Notes: a model not told the origin generated them from the sequence alone. Positions 1-8,488 are shown, numbered from the stretch's first letter. The stretch: DNA of 53,857 nt from an uncultured Acetatifactor sp. (GCA_910578215.1 CAJTPH010000028.1:1-53857); one strand, 5' to 3'. Numbers and translations: made by a program.

Positions 1-27
1 TAAATTTACGGTGCTGAATCCGGACAT
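1..27 (-). CDS. 5' end of a gene cut by the window edge
   Basis: An ATG at 27-25 on the minus strand is preceded by a good Shine-Dalgarno (GGGAGG at 40-35, 7 nt upstream). Only nine codons (MSGFSTVNL) lie inside the window, so no function can be assigned. It would be the next gene downstream of the AGCS symporter in the same direction. Confidence 0.45.
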
Positions 28-95
28 GATTATTCCTCCCTTTACGAGACTGTTTTAGTGTTTTATCTCATATTAGAATATCACCAATCGGCAGA

Positions 96-1535
96 TTATA
101 CAATTCTTTTATTTTGCCCGTATTTATGTATTTCCCGGCATGCCTTACGGGACAGCGCCAGCACACAGATCAGATTGGGCACTGCCATAAGCCCGTTGCA
201 GATATCCGAAAAGTTCCACACCGCCTCCAGGGAGCAGAGGCAGCCCGCGAAGGCGGAAAGCCCGTAGACGAACCGGTATGCAAGATTATATTTTGTCTGT
301 CCGCCCATCAGGAATTCAAAGGCCCTCTCTCCCTGATATGCCCAGCCGATAACGGTTGCAAAGGCAAACAGCGCGATACAGACGCTGATAAAGCTTCCTC
401 CCAGACTGCCCAGCGTCCCTTCAAATGCCGCCAGGGTAAGCGCCGTCCCGGTCAAAAGCTCTCCGTTTGCGTCCACGCTGCCGATGACACCGGAAGCCGC
501 AAGGGCAAGCCCCGTCATGGTACAGAATACCACTGTGTCCAGAAAAACGCCCGTCATGCTGATGTAGCCCTGTTTTATGTAATCCGACGTGTCGGCGCTT
601 GCCGCCGTGATGCCCGACGCCCCCAGTCCTGCCTCGTTGGAAAAGATTCCTCTGGACACCCCCCAGCGCAGGGACTCAAATGCCGAGACCGCCACAGTGC
701 CGAAAATACCGCCGGACACGGCGCCAGGACAGAACGCCGACACCAGAATTCCCATGGCGGCCTCGGGAAGGTTCCTCCAATGGGCCAAAATAACACCCAG
801 GGTCCCCAGCAGGTAAACCACTCCCATAAAGGGCACAAGGACCTTCGTGACCTTTCCGATCGCCCGAATACCCCCCAGCACAACCAGAATCGTCAGCACC
901 GTCACGAAAAGCCCCGTTTTTGCCTTGCCGATTCCGAAGGATACATACAGCGCATCCGCAATGGAATTGGACTGCGTCATGTTTCCCATCCCCAGGGACG
1001 CCGTCACGGCAAACAGCGCAAAGCATATGCCCAGAAGCTTCCCCAGCCTTTTGTCGGGAAGGGCGTTTATACAGACATACATGGGGCCTCCCGCCATCTC
1101 TCCCTTTTCGTTCCGTCCCCTGTATTTTACGGACAGCATGCTTTCCACCAGCTTTGTGGCAAGACCGATAATGCTTGTTACCACCATCCAGAACAGCGCC
1201 CCCGGTCCTCCAAGCACCATCGCCGTCGCCACGCCCACAATATTTCCTATGCCCAGCGTGGTTGCCAGCTCCGTGGTCAACGCGGAAAAGGAGGATATCT
1301 TACCCTCCCCGCCGCTTCCCTTATCACCTCCGAAGGCGCACTTTAACGCCCATTTCAGATTTTTCAGGGGCAAAAACCTGAGACGCACCATGAGATAAAT
1401 TCCCGTTCCAAGCAGCAGCAGGATCAGCCATGGCCCCCACACCAGATTGTCAAGCCACTCGATTATACCTTCCGCATGCTGCGAAGCTCCATTGGAAAGA
1501 CTTTCTTCAATGAATTGCTTTTCTTCATTGTTCAT
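96..1535 (-). CDS. Sodium:alanine symporter family (AGCS) protein
   Basis: A 479-residue polytopic membrane protein of the AGCS family (AlsT/DagA type), which takes up alanine or glycine (sometimes glutamine) with Na+ or H+. Family hallmarks are visible: WGPWLILLLLGTGIYL near residues 33-48, GIGNIVGVATA near 96-106, GGPGALFWM, the GGPMY segment and the SRGIFSNEAGLGAS region. Length fits the family. The first ~23 residues (NEEKQFIEESLSNGASQHAEG) precede the point where family members normally begin and are built from an 18-bp repeat (see findings). The ATG abuts a T7 tract and a hairpin (1541-1583) whose 3' arm holds the only SD-like sequence (AGAGG), so translation or transcription may be attenuated there. 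Exact amino acid substrate cannot be read from sequence. Confidence 0.93.
   Translation of the reverse strand: MNNEEKQFIEESLSNGASQHAEGIIEWLDNLVWGPWLILLLLGTGIYLMVRLRFLPLKNLKWALKCAFGGDKGSGGEGKISSFSALTTELATTLGIGNIVGVATAMVLGGPGALFWMVVTSIIGLATKLVESMLSVKYRGRNEKGEMAGGPMYVCINALPDKRLGKLLGICFALFAVTASLGMGNMTQSNSIADALYVSFGIGKAKTGLFVTVLTILVVLGGIRAIGKVTKVLVPFMGVVYLLGTLGVILAHWRNLPEAAMGILVSAFCPGAVSGGIFGTVAVSAFESLRWGVSRGIFSNEAGLGASGITAASADTSDYIKQGYISMTGVFLDTVVFCTMTGLALAASGVIGSVDANGELLTGTALTLAAFEGTLGSLGGSFISVCIALFAFATVIGWAYQGERAFEFLMGGQTKYNLAYRFVYGLSAFAGCLCSLEAVWNFSDICNGLMAVPNLICVLALSRKACREIHKYGQNKRIV
1467..1529 (-). repeat. 18-bp in-frame repeat, about 3.5 units, AGCS N-terminus
   Basis: Read on the minus strand from 1529, the units are AATGAAGAAAAGCAATTC, ATTGAAGAAAGTCTTTCC and AATGGAGCTTCGCAGCAT, then a partial GCGGAAGGT. 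Each is six codons, with Glu or Gly at the same register (NE, IE, NG, AE). The third unit shares its first 13 bases (AATGGAGCTTCGC) with the first unit of the cotJA repeat. Confidence 0.65.
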
Positions 1536-1540
1536 AAAAA

Positions 1541-1583
1541 AACCTCTTGTACCATCTTGCTAAAATATATGGCACATAAGGTT
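1541..1583. terminator. Bidirectional hairpin terminator / possible RBS-sequestering attenuator
   Basis: Arms 1541-1555 and 1569-1583 are complementary at 12 of 15 positions (A+T loop between), with T7 tracts on both outer sides. On the minus strand it follows the end of the 1617-2744 gene and its T tract runs directly into the AGCS start codon (1535). The 3' arm contains the AGAGG that would serve as the AGCS Shine-Dalgarno, so folding would both terminate and mask initiation. Confidence 0.65.
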
Positions 1584-1616
1584 TTTTTATGCTCGTACTC
1601 TATAAAACATGTCTTT

Positions 1617-2744
1617 CTATCCGATATTACGAAACTCAGGAATCAATTCGCAGATCTCACGGATGCCCATTGCGTAAACGGTATCCCTGGGCGCGATATT
1701 ATATGGCGTTTCAAAGCCGTGTATGCCAAAGGTCAGCTTGTTTTCACCCAAGGGCAGACTGTAATACCAAAGCCCCTCCGAGTCCCTGCCGTACCAATCC
1801 TCTCCTTCCGCGCCATAAGGCACGTCGGAGTTGGTGCCCAGATAAATCTCCACGGCATTTCCGGCAGTGTCATGCAGGACGCCCGCTATTTTCTCCGTCT
1901 GTGCCAGCCCCCAGGTCTCATAAATTTCCTCGGCATTGGCAAAAAATCTTTCCAGCTCCTCCGGCTCAAAGATATCATAGTAAATATCAAGGGCCATCCA
2001 CAGGGAGCTGCGCATGTACTTCCAAGTGTTAGAATAAATGCTATCCCTGACAATCTCCTGTTCATTATATATCACCGAATACTGCAGACCCCCGCCGCCT
2101 GTCAGCTGCACGGCATAGACCGTATAGTCATGGGCGTCCATCAGAATGGTCAAATCGTCCCCGGATGCGTTTTTCAAACCAAAGCACCATAAAATAAAAT
2201 TTACGCCCTGGGCATAGTCGTCGGAGTAAATTACATACTGCTTCCACCGGTACATTTCCAGCTCCGTATTTCCCGCGTACATTTTAATTCCCAGCTCCTC
2301 CGGCAGGAACCCCAGAGCTTCTGAAAACAGACCCATAACGACATCTCCAAAAACGCTGTAGGTATTAAAACGGAATTCCGACTCAAACAGAAATTCCCTG
2401 ATTTCCTCCGTGATTTCCTTGGGCTGTTCGTCCACATAATACTGTCTTTGGTCCGCCAGCCCCTCCGCAAAGCCCGCAAGGCGGCTGTAAAGTGATTCCT
2501 CATAGCCGGTGGTAAGCGTCAGCACATCCGGCTTTTCCTGTTCCGTCAGGCTGACCTTTCCGTACCTCAGGGCATCCGAAACGTCAAAGAAGATCTGTGG
2601 CAGCCAAAGCGCCGACACAATCATCAGAACAAACGCCAGAACAGCGGCGCCGTATTTGCCAGCTCTTTTATTTCCGCTCCTCTGGGCTTTGGATTTACGA
2701 TTTTGTTCCCTGCCCTTTCGAGGCCTATTGGATCTTTTCTTCAT
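1617..2744 (-). CDS. Unknown membrane-anchored extracytoplasmic protein of a two-component operon
   Basis: About 375 residues. A very basic N-terminus (KKRSNRPRKGREQNRKSKAQR) is followed by one hydrophobic segment (AAVLAFVLMIVSALWLP), then a long acidic, aromatic-rich soluble part, so an N-in, C-out single-pass protein is likely. I recognise no domain. It is the third gene of an operon after a response regulator and kinase and overlaps the kinase by 20 nt, which suggests it modulates or is read out by that sensor. A start at 2762 is possible, but 2744 has AAAGG seven bases upstream and is preferred; both the SD and ATG lie inside the 18-bp repeat that also encodes the kinase C-terminus. Confidence 0.75.
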   Translation of the reverse strand: MKKRSNRPRKGREQNRKSKAQRSGNKRAGKYGAAVLAFVLMIVSALWLPQIFFDVSDALRYGKVSLTEQEKPDVLTLTTGYEESLYSRLAGFAEGLADQRQYYVDEQPKEITEEIREFLFESEFRFNTYSVFGDVVMGLFSEALGFLPEELGIKMYAGNTELEMYRWKQYVIYSDDYAQGVNFILWCFGLKNASGDDLTILMDAHDYTVYAVQLTGGGGLQYSVIYNEQEIVRDSIYSNTWKYMRSSLWMALDIYYDIFEPEELERFFANAEEIYETWGLAQTEKIAGVLHDTAGNAVEIYLGTNSDVPYGAEGEDWYGRDSEGLWYYSLPLGENKLTFGIHGFETPYNIAPRDTVYAMGIREICELIPEFRNIG

Positions 2745-4191
2745 TAAAATGCCTTTCTTCATTGGGAAACAGTACCTTCATGACCGTGCCTTCCCCCAGC
2801 CGGCTCTCAATCATGAGGCTGATGCCATGCAGCGCCGCAATCTTTGAACAGAGCGCCATACCGATACCGGCGCCCCCTTCCTTTCTGGAACGGGATTTAT
2901 CCACCATATAAAAAGCCTCCGTGATACGCCCGATCTCCTCCTCGGGAATGCCTCTGCCGTTGTCCACGACCTTGATCTCATAGGCGTCTCCCACGTTTTT
3001 TCCCTTCATGAGGATAAAGCTGATTTCACCCTTATCCATGGCCTTTGCGGCATTGTCAAGCAGGTTATAAAACATCGACAAAAGCAGCTCCGCGTCTCCG
3101 TATAATGTCGCCTTCTCCAGGTCTATCTTGCCCTTGATTCCCCTCTGGTTCCAGATTGGCCTGACTGTCGTGCGGATATTTTCCTCCAGCTTTTTTGTAG
3201 GTACAGGCTTAAAATCAATGGGATTTTTGTCCATGCTCACAAGCTCAAGCAGCTTATGGGAAAGGCTTTCCAGGCGCTTTCCCTGACTGTAAATATAAAA
3301 ATAAGCCTCTCTGTTCTCCTCCTCTGTCAGCTTCATGGAATTCAGCATATCCGCGTATCCGATGATGGAGGTCAGGGGCGTTTTCAGCTCATGGGCGAAC
3401 GCAGCGGTAAAGTCCTCCTTCTGCTTTGCCTCCAGCTCCTTTACGGCAAGCTCCTGCATGAGCCTGTCCGCCATCCGGTTAAAGTTTCTCGCCAGGTGGC
3501 CGATCTCGTCCTCGCTTCTGTCCGAGGAACGCAGCTCATAATCTCCCTCTGCGATTTTTGCGGCAAGCTTGTCAAGCTTTCTGATAGGTCTTGTAATATA
3601 ACGGGAAACCAGGTAAATTCCCATGCCTCCCACCAAAAGCAGAATCATAAGAACCGCCCGGTACTGCATCAGCATGCCATGCCTGTCACTGTAAATCGAG
3701 GTCAGGTCCTTGCAAATGCCAAGGAAAACCGGCGACGTCGTTCTGTCTGTTACGCCTGCCATCAGCATATAATAGCCCTCACCCGCCTTTTGTATTGAAT
3801 AACCATAGTTATTATTCCCTGTCAGCGAATTCACCAGCGCCGTGATCTCCTCCTCCGTACCCGTATCCGCAATATAGCTGCCTCCGTACACATAAGAGGG
3901 CGCTCCCGTCTCCATGCCCTGTATGACAAATATATGGTTTCCGTTGATTTCCACACTGTCCTTTATGCTGTCCAGGGTCTTGTTGACGGCATATTCCTCC
4001 CCGTACTCCTCCATGGACTGATAGCCCATCTCAAACAAATACCTAAACATCCGGCTCTCCAGATTTCCCTGCTCGATCTCGCGGTTTAAAAGCCTGGAAA
4101 AGTTGGAATGGAGCATCCAGATGCCAAATACCGTAAAAAAAAGGGTAAGCACCACAGTTGTCAAAAGAAACAGTTTATCTGCAAATTTCAT
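2725..4191 (-). CDS. Sensor histidine kinase (HAMP, HisKA, HATPase)
   Basis: A 488-residue membrane kinase that partners the regulator just upstream (4240-4908). TM1 spans about residues 8-28, an extracytoplasmic sensor about 29-175, and TM2 about 178-198. HAMP follows (about 197-249), then HisKA with the phospho-acceptor His267 in FAHELKTP, and a HATPase domain with N-box LLDNAAKAM, DNGRGIPEE and GGAGIGMAL. The catalytic fold finishes at VMKVLFP. The last 12 residues (NEERHFNEEKIQ) are extra and consist of two units of the 18-bp repeat. Stimulus unknown. Confidence 0.93.
   Translation of the reverse strand: MKFADKLFLLTTVVLTLFFTVFGIWMLHSNFSRLLNREIEQGNLESRMFRYLFEMGYQSMEEYGEEYAVNKTLDSIKDSVEINGNHIFVIQGMETGAPSYVYGGSYIADTGTEEEITALVNSLTGNNNYGYSIQKAGEGYYMLMAGVTDRTTSPVFLGICKDLTSIYSDRHGMLMQYRAVLMILLLVGGMGIYLVSRYITRPIRKLDKLAAKIAEGDYELRSSDRSEDEIGHLARNFNRMADRLMQELAVKELEAKQKEDFTAAFAHELKTPLTSIIGYADMLNSMKLTEEENREAYFYIYSQGKRLESLSHKLLELVSMDKNPIDFKPVPTKKLEENIRTTVRPIWNQRGIKGKIDLEKATLYGDAELLLSMFYNLLDNAAKAMDKGEISFILMKGKNVGDAYEIKVVDNGRGIPEEEIGRITEAFYMVDKSRSRKEGGAGIGMALCSKIAALHGISLMIESRLGEGTVMKVLFPNEERHFNEEKIQ
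2728..2763 (-). repeat. 18-bp in-frame repeat, 2 units, kinase C-terminus
   Basis: Units AATGAAGAAAGGCATTTT and AATGAAGAAAAGATCCAA, directly before the TAG stop. They encode NEERHF and NEEKIQ. The AAAGG of unit 1 and the ATG of unit 2 form the likely start signal of the next gene in another frame. Confidence 0.55.
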
Positions 4192-4239
4192 GCATCCTCC
4201 TGTTGACTGACTCGGTCTGTCTATGAACCAGAACAGTCA

Positions 4240-4908
4240 TTATGTGTTTTTCACATCTCCCTCCAAACGATAGCCCACCTTGTATACGGCCGTTATCTCA
4301 TTATCCCAGTTCAGCTTTTTCTTTAATCTCTGAATATGCAGGTCCACGGTCCTGCTCTGCCCCATATATTCCCCGCCCCACACATTTTCATAGATTGTCT
4401 CGCGGTAAAGGGCTATGTTGCGGTTCCTCGCCAGCAAGAGCAGCAGGTCAAATTCCTTCATGGTCAGCGACACAGGCTCCCCCTTCTGAGTCACCGAACG
4501 GGAAGCCGTATTTAACACCACATCAAAAACCTCGATCACGGCTTCCGCCTTGTTGTACCTGCGAAGCACCGCCTCCACCCTTGCCAGCAGCTCCACGATC
4601 TCAAAGGGCTTTGGCAAATAGTCGTCCGCGCCCATCTTTAAGCCTTTTACTTTATTTTCCGTGCTCCCCAGGGCCGTCAGAAAAATCACGGGCAGCTCCA
4701 GCGTTCTGGCATATTCCATCAGCTCATAGCCATTGATGCCCGGAAGCATCACATCCAGCAGCAAAAGATCAAATTTTTCGGTATCCATCAAATCAGCCGC
4801 CTTTACCCCGTCCGGCGCCCATGTACAGCCGTACCCTGCCCTGCGCAGATTCATACGAATCAAATTTGCGATGGGCTCCTCATCCTCAGCAATCAATATC
4901 CTTATCAT
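4240..4908 (-). CDS. OmpR/PhoB-family response regulator
   Basis: 222 residues, normal length. Receiver domain with acidic pocket EDEE (8-11), phospho-acceptor Asp52 in LLLLDVMLPG, the T/S position in FLTALG and Lys100 in YLPKPF. The C-terminal winged helix runs from about 125 to the end with the typical TMKEFDLLLLLARN and SRTVDLHIQRLKKKL motifs. It leads the operon with the kinase 2725-4191 and the unknown membrane protein 1617-2744. A strong promoter lies upstream (5064-5092). Targets are unknown; the phased repeats at 7768-7809 are a plausible nearby site. Confidence 0.94.
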   Translation of the reverse strand: MIRILIAEDEEPIANLIRMNLRRAGYGCTWAPDGVKAADLMDTEKFDLLLLDVMLPGINGYELMEYARTLELPVIFLTALGSTENKVKGLKMGADDYLPKPFEIVELLARVEAVLRRYNKAEAVIEVFDVVLNTASRSVTQKGEPVSLTMKEFDLLLLLARNRNIALYRETIYENVWGGEYMGQSRTVDLHIQRLKKKLNWDNEITAVYKVGYRLEGDVKNT

Positions 4909-5063
4909 TTTTTACCTCTCTGTCCGTTTCGTAAGCTCCGTTATGATATGCCTCCTGTGTATCCGTTTTGTATCTCATACTCACCGCCCCTCATTCCCAG
5001 TCCGGCATATGATCATTGGCGCGTTTTCTCCAAACTCCCCTTGAAAATATCTTTTTCGTAGTA

Positions 5064-5092
5064 ATTATACAGGATTTCAGGAAATGTGACAA
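5064..5092 (-). promoter_or_regulatory. Sigma-A type promoter for the response regulator operon
   Basis: On the minus strand TTGTCA (5092-5087), 17-nt spacer, TATAAT (5069-5064). Predicted start near 5057 gives a leader of about 150 nt before the ATG at 4908. The direct repeat TGTCACTTGTCAC overlaps the -35 and may be a regulator site. Confidence 0.75.
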
Positions 5093-5106
5093 GTGACAGG
5101 CTTGCA

Positions 5107-5132
5107 TATAAAGCGTCAAAATCGGCTGACGC
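5107..5132 (-). terminator. Weak intrinsic terminator after the ABC permease
   Basis: Six-bp stem GCGTCA/TGACGC (5132-5127 with 5118-5113) with an 8-nt loop followed by TTTATAT on the minus strand. It sits between the permease stop (5197) and the next promoter. Confidence 0.45.
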
Positions 5133-5196
5133 ATCTAAGGGGGCTGCTGCAAAACTCAGAGAAGGTACAGGCAAAAATGCGTTAGCTTCTTCAGCC

Positions 5197-6813
5197 TCAC
5201 CTCAGCTTAAACGTTTTGGGCGCAAATTTCCTGGTGATAAAAAAGGCCGCAACAGCACAGCCGCAGACAACGCACATCCAGGGCAGGGCCGCCGTCAGGT
5301 CCCTGCGCACAAACAAAACCAGCAGCTGAAAGATTCCCTCCAGATAACCCAAAATCTTAAAAACCGGGCTTTTCGCCGTCATGTCCGCGGAATAGGGCTG
5401 TATGGCGTAATAGACAATGCACTCATAGGTTTCCCATAAAATCAGAAACAGAATACATACCGCCGCCAGCTTTACCACCGTACTTCCGGGTATCTGCAGA
5501 CCGGACAGAAACAGCAGAAACAAAATATGCAGGATAATGAAGGCAAAGGAAACCAAATCCCCCTTCAGCAGATACAGGTATCGCTGCAGCATGCTTCTGC
5601 GTATAAAAGCCGGTGATGCCATATGGTGATGCAGCATATGCAGATCAATATTGCGGAAATATATCTGCATCAGCCGGTTGGCAAAGGTCAGGGATACGGC
5701 AAAAGCTATCAGCACCGGCGTATAATCCAGCGCCGTGTCCGAGGTCACGGGCAGCCAGCCATAGCGGATGCCAAGTCCCAGAACGGCGCCTATGAAAAAC
5801 ATGGACAGAATCCTGTCCCGCCTCTCTCTGCGGATCGCCCTGCCGAAACGCTTGATAAACGCCTGCTCCAAATACCTTTCCGGCGTTTCGTCCTTATGCG
5901 CCCTGAAAAATTCCCTGTTTTCTTCCCATCCGGATTCCAGCAGCCCGTTCTCATCTTCGCCCGTGGAGCTGCTCTGGACCGCAACCCGAAAGCTCACTAT
6001 GTTCTGATTGGCAAATGTTACAGCCATTTTCTTATAGTCAGTATACTTCATATGGTAACGCCAGCAAACAACGGAAAGAAGCGCACATACCGCTCCTGCA
6101 GCAGGCTGCCAGACCGGGGGGATTGCCATGTTTTCATATACCCCCCAACAGGCTCCCGCGTAAGCAAGCAGAATCAGCACATATGCCGTGAGCCTGCGGA
6201 TTCTCTTACCGGGCAGCCGTCCGAATCTTTTGTAGATGCTTAAATATACCACATTGCCTCCCAGCATGCAGAGCAGCTTAAGCAGCACAAGCACCGCAAC
6301 TGTTCCCCAGTCACGAAACAGGAAATACAGCGCGGGAAAGAGCATAAAACAGTAGAAAAAAGCATTTTTTGCCGCCTTATAACGATAATAGGAGGTGGGA
6401 TTCACCATAAAATGCGTTAAAAATGTGTAATCCTCCGCATTCGATTTGAACAGTCCACACTCTATTATCGGCGCTGCCACACATTTCACCAGAATAAAGA
6501 GCATGAGGAAGACGCCCGCAGTTACCCTTTCTTCCGGCAGAAAAAGGTGGGGAACCACATAGAGCAGGATCAAAGTACCGATGTTATTTGTCAGCGCCGA
6601 CTTGACAAAGCCGAAGGCAAGACTGAGCAGGCTCCATATTTTTTTAAGCCCATAGCGGCTGTACCAGGAACTATGTACGATTTTTCCCAATATGGGCAGC
6701 CTGTTTAGATAATACAGAAAGGCGTTGATCTGAATGACCAGATAGATCTCTGCGTAAACCATAAGCCGGTCGGACAGCTTTGGGGATGCCTGCACGTTTT
6801 TTTCCGCACTCAT
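5197..6813 (-). CDS. Polytopic membrane protein, ABC exporter permease partner
   Basis: 538 residues with roughly ten to twelve hydrophobic segments, arranged in two halves separated by a charged cytoplasmic stretch (about 285-330, GEDENGLLESGWEENREF and following). No classical ABC-2 motif is obvious to me, but it overlaps the ATPase gene by 4 nt (ATGA), the normal arrangement for translationally coupled ABC exporter subunits. The architecture resembles large ABC-2-like permeases next to lone ATPases in Firmicutes. Substrate unknown. Confidence 0.75.
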   Translation of the reverse strand: MSAEKNVQASPKLSDRLMVYAEIYLVIQINAFLYYLNRLPILGKIVHSSWYSRYGLKKIWSLLSLAFGFVKSALTNNIGTLILLYVVPHLFLPEERVTAGVFLMLFILVKCVAAPIIECGLFKSNAEDYTFLTHFMVNPTSYYRYKAAKNAFFYCFMLFPALYFLFRDWGTVAVLVLLKLLCMLGGNVVYLSIYKRFGRLPGKRIRRLTAYVLILLAYAGACWGVYENMAIPPVWQPAAGAVCALLSVVCWRYHMKYTDYKKMAVTFANQNIVSFRVAVQSSSTGEDENGLLESGWEENREFFRAHKDETPERYLEQAFIKRFGRAIRRERRDRILSMFFIGAVLGLGIRYGWLPVTSDTALDYTPVLIAFAVSLTFANRLMQIYFRNIDLHMLHHHMASPAFIRRSMLQRYLYLLKGDLVSFAFIILHILFLLFLSGLQIPGSTVVKLAAVCILFLILWETYECIVYYAIQPYSADMTAKSPVFKILGYLEGIFQLLVLFVRRDLTAALPWMCVVCGCAVAAFFITRKFAPKTFKLR

Positions 6814-7607
6814 TTGCGCCTCCCTTCCTTGGGGGAATTTTTTTGCTTTTTTGGCGAGCCCTTCCCGGCGCTCCCGGGCTCCTTCTCCTGTACGCTTTCC
6901 GCCTCCCCCTGCGGTTTTTCCTGAAGCGCCCTTATAATATAATCCTCGAAAGCCCCGCCCTCAAGGCCGGACTCTTTCACCGCCTCCAGCACGCCCTCTC
7001 TCAGCAGCACTATCTCATCACTCATATCCTGCGCCAGCTGCATGATATGGGTCGCCATAATGATAATGTGACCCTCCTTCATGCCCAGCAGCATTTCCTT
7101 GATATCATGTGATACAATGATATCAAATGATGACAGCGGCTCGTCAAGCAGAATAACCTTCGGATTGCGAATCAGGCAGCACAGCAGCTGCAGCTTGTTT
7201 TTCATTCCATAGGAATAATTTTTAATCAGCTTATGCCGATCCTCAGCTTCCATATGCACCAGATCAAAATAGGAATCAATGCTTTCCTCCGGGTCCTTCT
7301 CCCGGTTCAGCTTCACAAAAAAGTGAATAAATTCGTAGCCTGTAAGAAAGTCCGGCAGTACCGGCGAGGCGCTGACAATACCCACATCCTCAAAGGTAAG
7401 AGGACGTGAAACACCGTTTTCCTCTAAAAGCACCTCTCCGTCCTCAAAAAACAAATCACCGCTGATACAGCTAAACAGCGTGGTCTTCCCCGCACCATTC
7501 CGTCCAAGGACACTGTAGATAGAGCCTTCCTGAAACACGGCGCTTGTGTGGTTCAGTACGATCTTTTTGTCAAAATGCTTGTAAATGCTTCTGATGCATA
7601 GCTGCAT
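6810..7607 (-). CDS. ABC transporter ATP-binding protein
   Basis: 265 residues. Walker A GRNGAGKTT at about 35-43, a signature-like YSYGMKNKLQLL at 131-142 (in place of LSGGQ, as in many ABC-2 exporters of this type), Walker B VILLDEPLSS at 151-160 and a switch His in MATHIMQ. The C-terminal ~50 residues are charged and low complexity (EKPQGEAESVQEKEPGSAGK), beyond the catalytic domain. First gene of a two-gene operon with the permease 5197-6813. The phased repeats at 7768-7809 lie about 160-200 nt upstream of its start. Confidence 0.92.
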   Translation of the reverse strand: MQLCIRSIYKHFDKKIVLNHTSAVFQEGSIYSVLGRNGAGKTTLFSCISGDLFFEDGEVLLEENGVSRPLTFEDVGIVSASPVLPDFLTGYEFIHFFVKLNREKDPEESIDSYFDLVHMEAEDRHKLIKNYSYGMKNKLQLLCCLIRNPKVILLDEPLSSFDIIVSHDIKEMLLGMKEGHIIIMATHIMQLAQDMSDEIVLLREGVLEAVKESGLEGGAFEDYIIRALQEKPQGEAESVQEKEPGSAGKGSPKKQKNSPKEGRRK

Positions 7608-7767
7608 GCAAAATTACCCCTTTCTTTTTTGTTTTAAAGGCCGGCCGGAGCCGGACCAACAGAACCGGGGAGCCTTCCCGTTTTAACGGTTCCGCCCTGC
7701 GTCCGCTTAAGCGGAGCTGCCTTTTATAAGAATATGATAACTTATAATTTTCAAGATAAAGCAAATA

Positions 7768-7809
7768 AAGGTTAAAATGAAGGTAAAATAAACTTAAAGA
7801 AAGGTTAAA
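7768..7809 (-). promoter_or_regulatory. Phased 11-bp direct repeats, probable OmpR/PhoP-family operator
   Basis: Four related elements read on the plus strand as AAGGTTAAA (7768), AAGGTAAAA (7780), AACTTAAAG (7791) and AAGGTTAAA (7801), i.e. TTTAACCTT-type on the minus strand. Spacing of 12, 11 and 10 nt puts them on one face of the helix, the usual layout for PhoP/OmpR dimers. The block lies between cotJC and the ABC exporter, upstream of the latter. Confidence 0.5.
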
Positions 7810-7852
7810 GCTGCGGACAGCTCTCCTTTGACAGAAAGCCGCCCGCAGCCTT
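7807..7852 (-). terminator. Possible terminator of the cotJ operon
   Basis: On the minus strand AAGGCTGCGG (7852-7843) pairs with CCGCAGCTTT (7816-7807) with one mismatch and a long, partly structured loop. The following tract CTTTAACCTTTCTTTAAG is T-rich but not continuous, so it is weak. Confidence 0.4.
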
Positions 7853-7867
7853 GGTATTTGGTTCTCT

Positions 7868-8488
7868 TTAATTATCGCAGCCGCAGTCCTCGCACCTGTC
7901 AAAGGCAGGGTTGAAGGCATAGAAGTTCTTGCTGTCCAGCTTATCCTGGGTAATGCGGAGGGCTTCACCAAACCGCTGATAATGCACAATCTCGCGCGCC
8001 CTAAGGAATTTTATGGGTTCGCATACATCCGGGTCGTCTATAAGCCTCAGGATGTTGTCGTACGTGCTTCTCGCCTTCTGCTCTGCCGCCATGTCCTCGT
8101 GAAGGTCGGTGATGGGATCGCCCTTCACCTGGAATTCGCAGGCGTTAAAAGGAATTCCTCCCGCAGCCTGGGGCCATACGCCAACGGTGTGGTCTACATA
8201 ATACTTGTAAAAGCCGCTCTTTTCGATCTCCTCCATGGAGAGATTGCGGGTCAGCTGGAAAATAATGGCTCCAACCATTTCCAGATGTGCCAGTTCTTCC
8301 GTGCCGATGTCGGTCAGCAGTCCGGCAACCTCCTTGTGAGGCATAGAATAGCGCTGGGACAGATAACGCATGGATGCCGCCAATTCGCCGTCAGGTCCGC
8401 CGAATTGAGAAATAATTGCCTGTGCAAGCTTTGCGTTGGGATTTTTAATGTTTACGGGAAACTCCAGTCTGTTCTCATAATTCCACAT
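7868..8488 (-). CDS. cotJC: Spore coat protein CotJC (manganese catalase family)
   Basis: 206 residues, the usual CotJC length. A Mn-catalase/ferritin-like four-helix fold with metal-ligand candidates in GELAASMRYLSQ, GTEELAHLEMVGAI (E and H) and AEQKARSTYDNI plus REIVHYQRFGEAL (E, H). CotJC is incorporated in the spore coat of Bacillus and clostridia and in clostridia has catalase activity. The tail EDCGCDN is Cys-rich. Last gene of cotJABC; its ATG follows the cotJB stop directly (TAAATG) and its SD is inside the cotJB 3' end. Confidence 0.95.
   Translation of the reverse strand: MWNYENRLEFPVNIKNPNAKLAQAIISQFGGPDGELAASMRYLSQRYSMPHKEVAGLLTDIGTEELAHLEMVGAIIFQLTRNLSMEEIEKSGFYKYYVDHTVGVWPQAAGGIPFNACEFQVKGDPITDLHEDMAAEQKARSTYDNILRLIDDPDVCEPIKFLRAREIVHYQRFGEALRITQDKLDSKNFYAFNPAFDRCEDCGCDN

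Noticed and set aside
114..1346. Long plus-strand open frame of 410 codons opposite the AGCS gene.
   Set aside because: Composition is that of an antisense shadow, and the minus-strand protein has clear family motifs.
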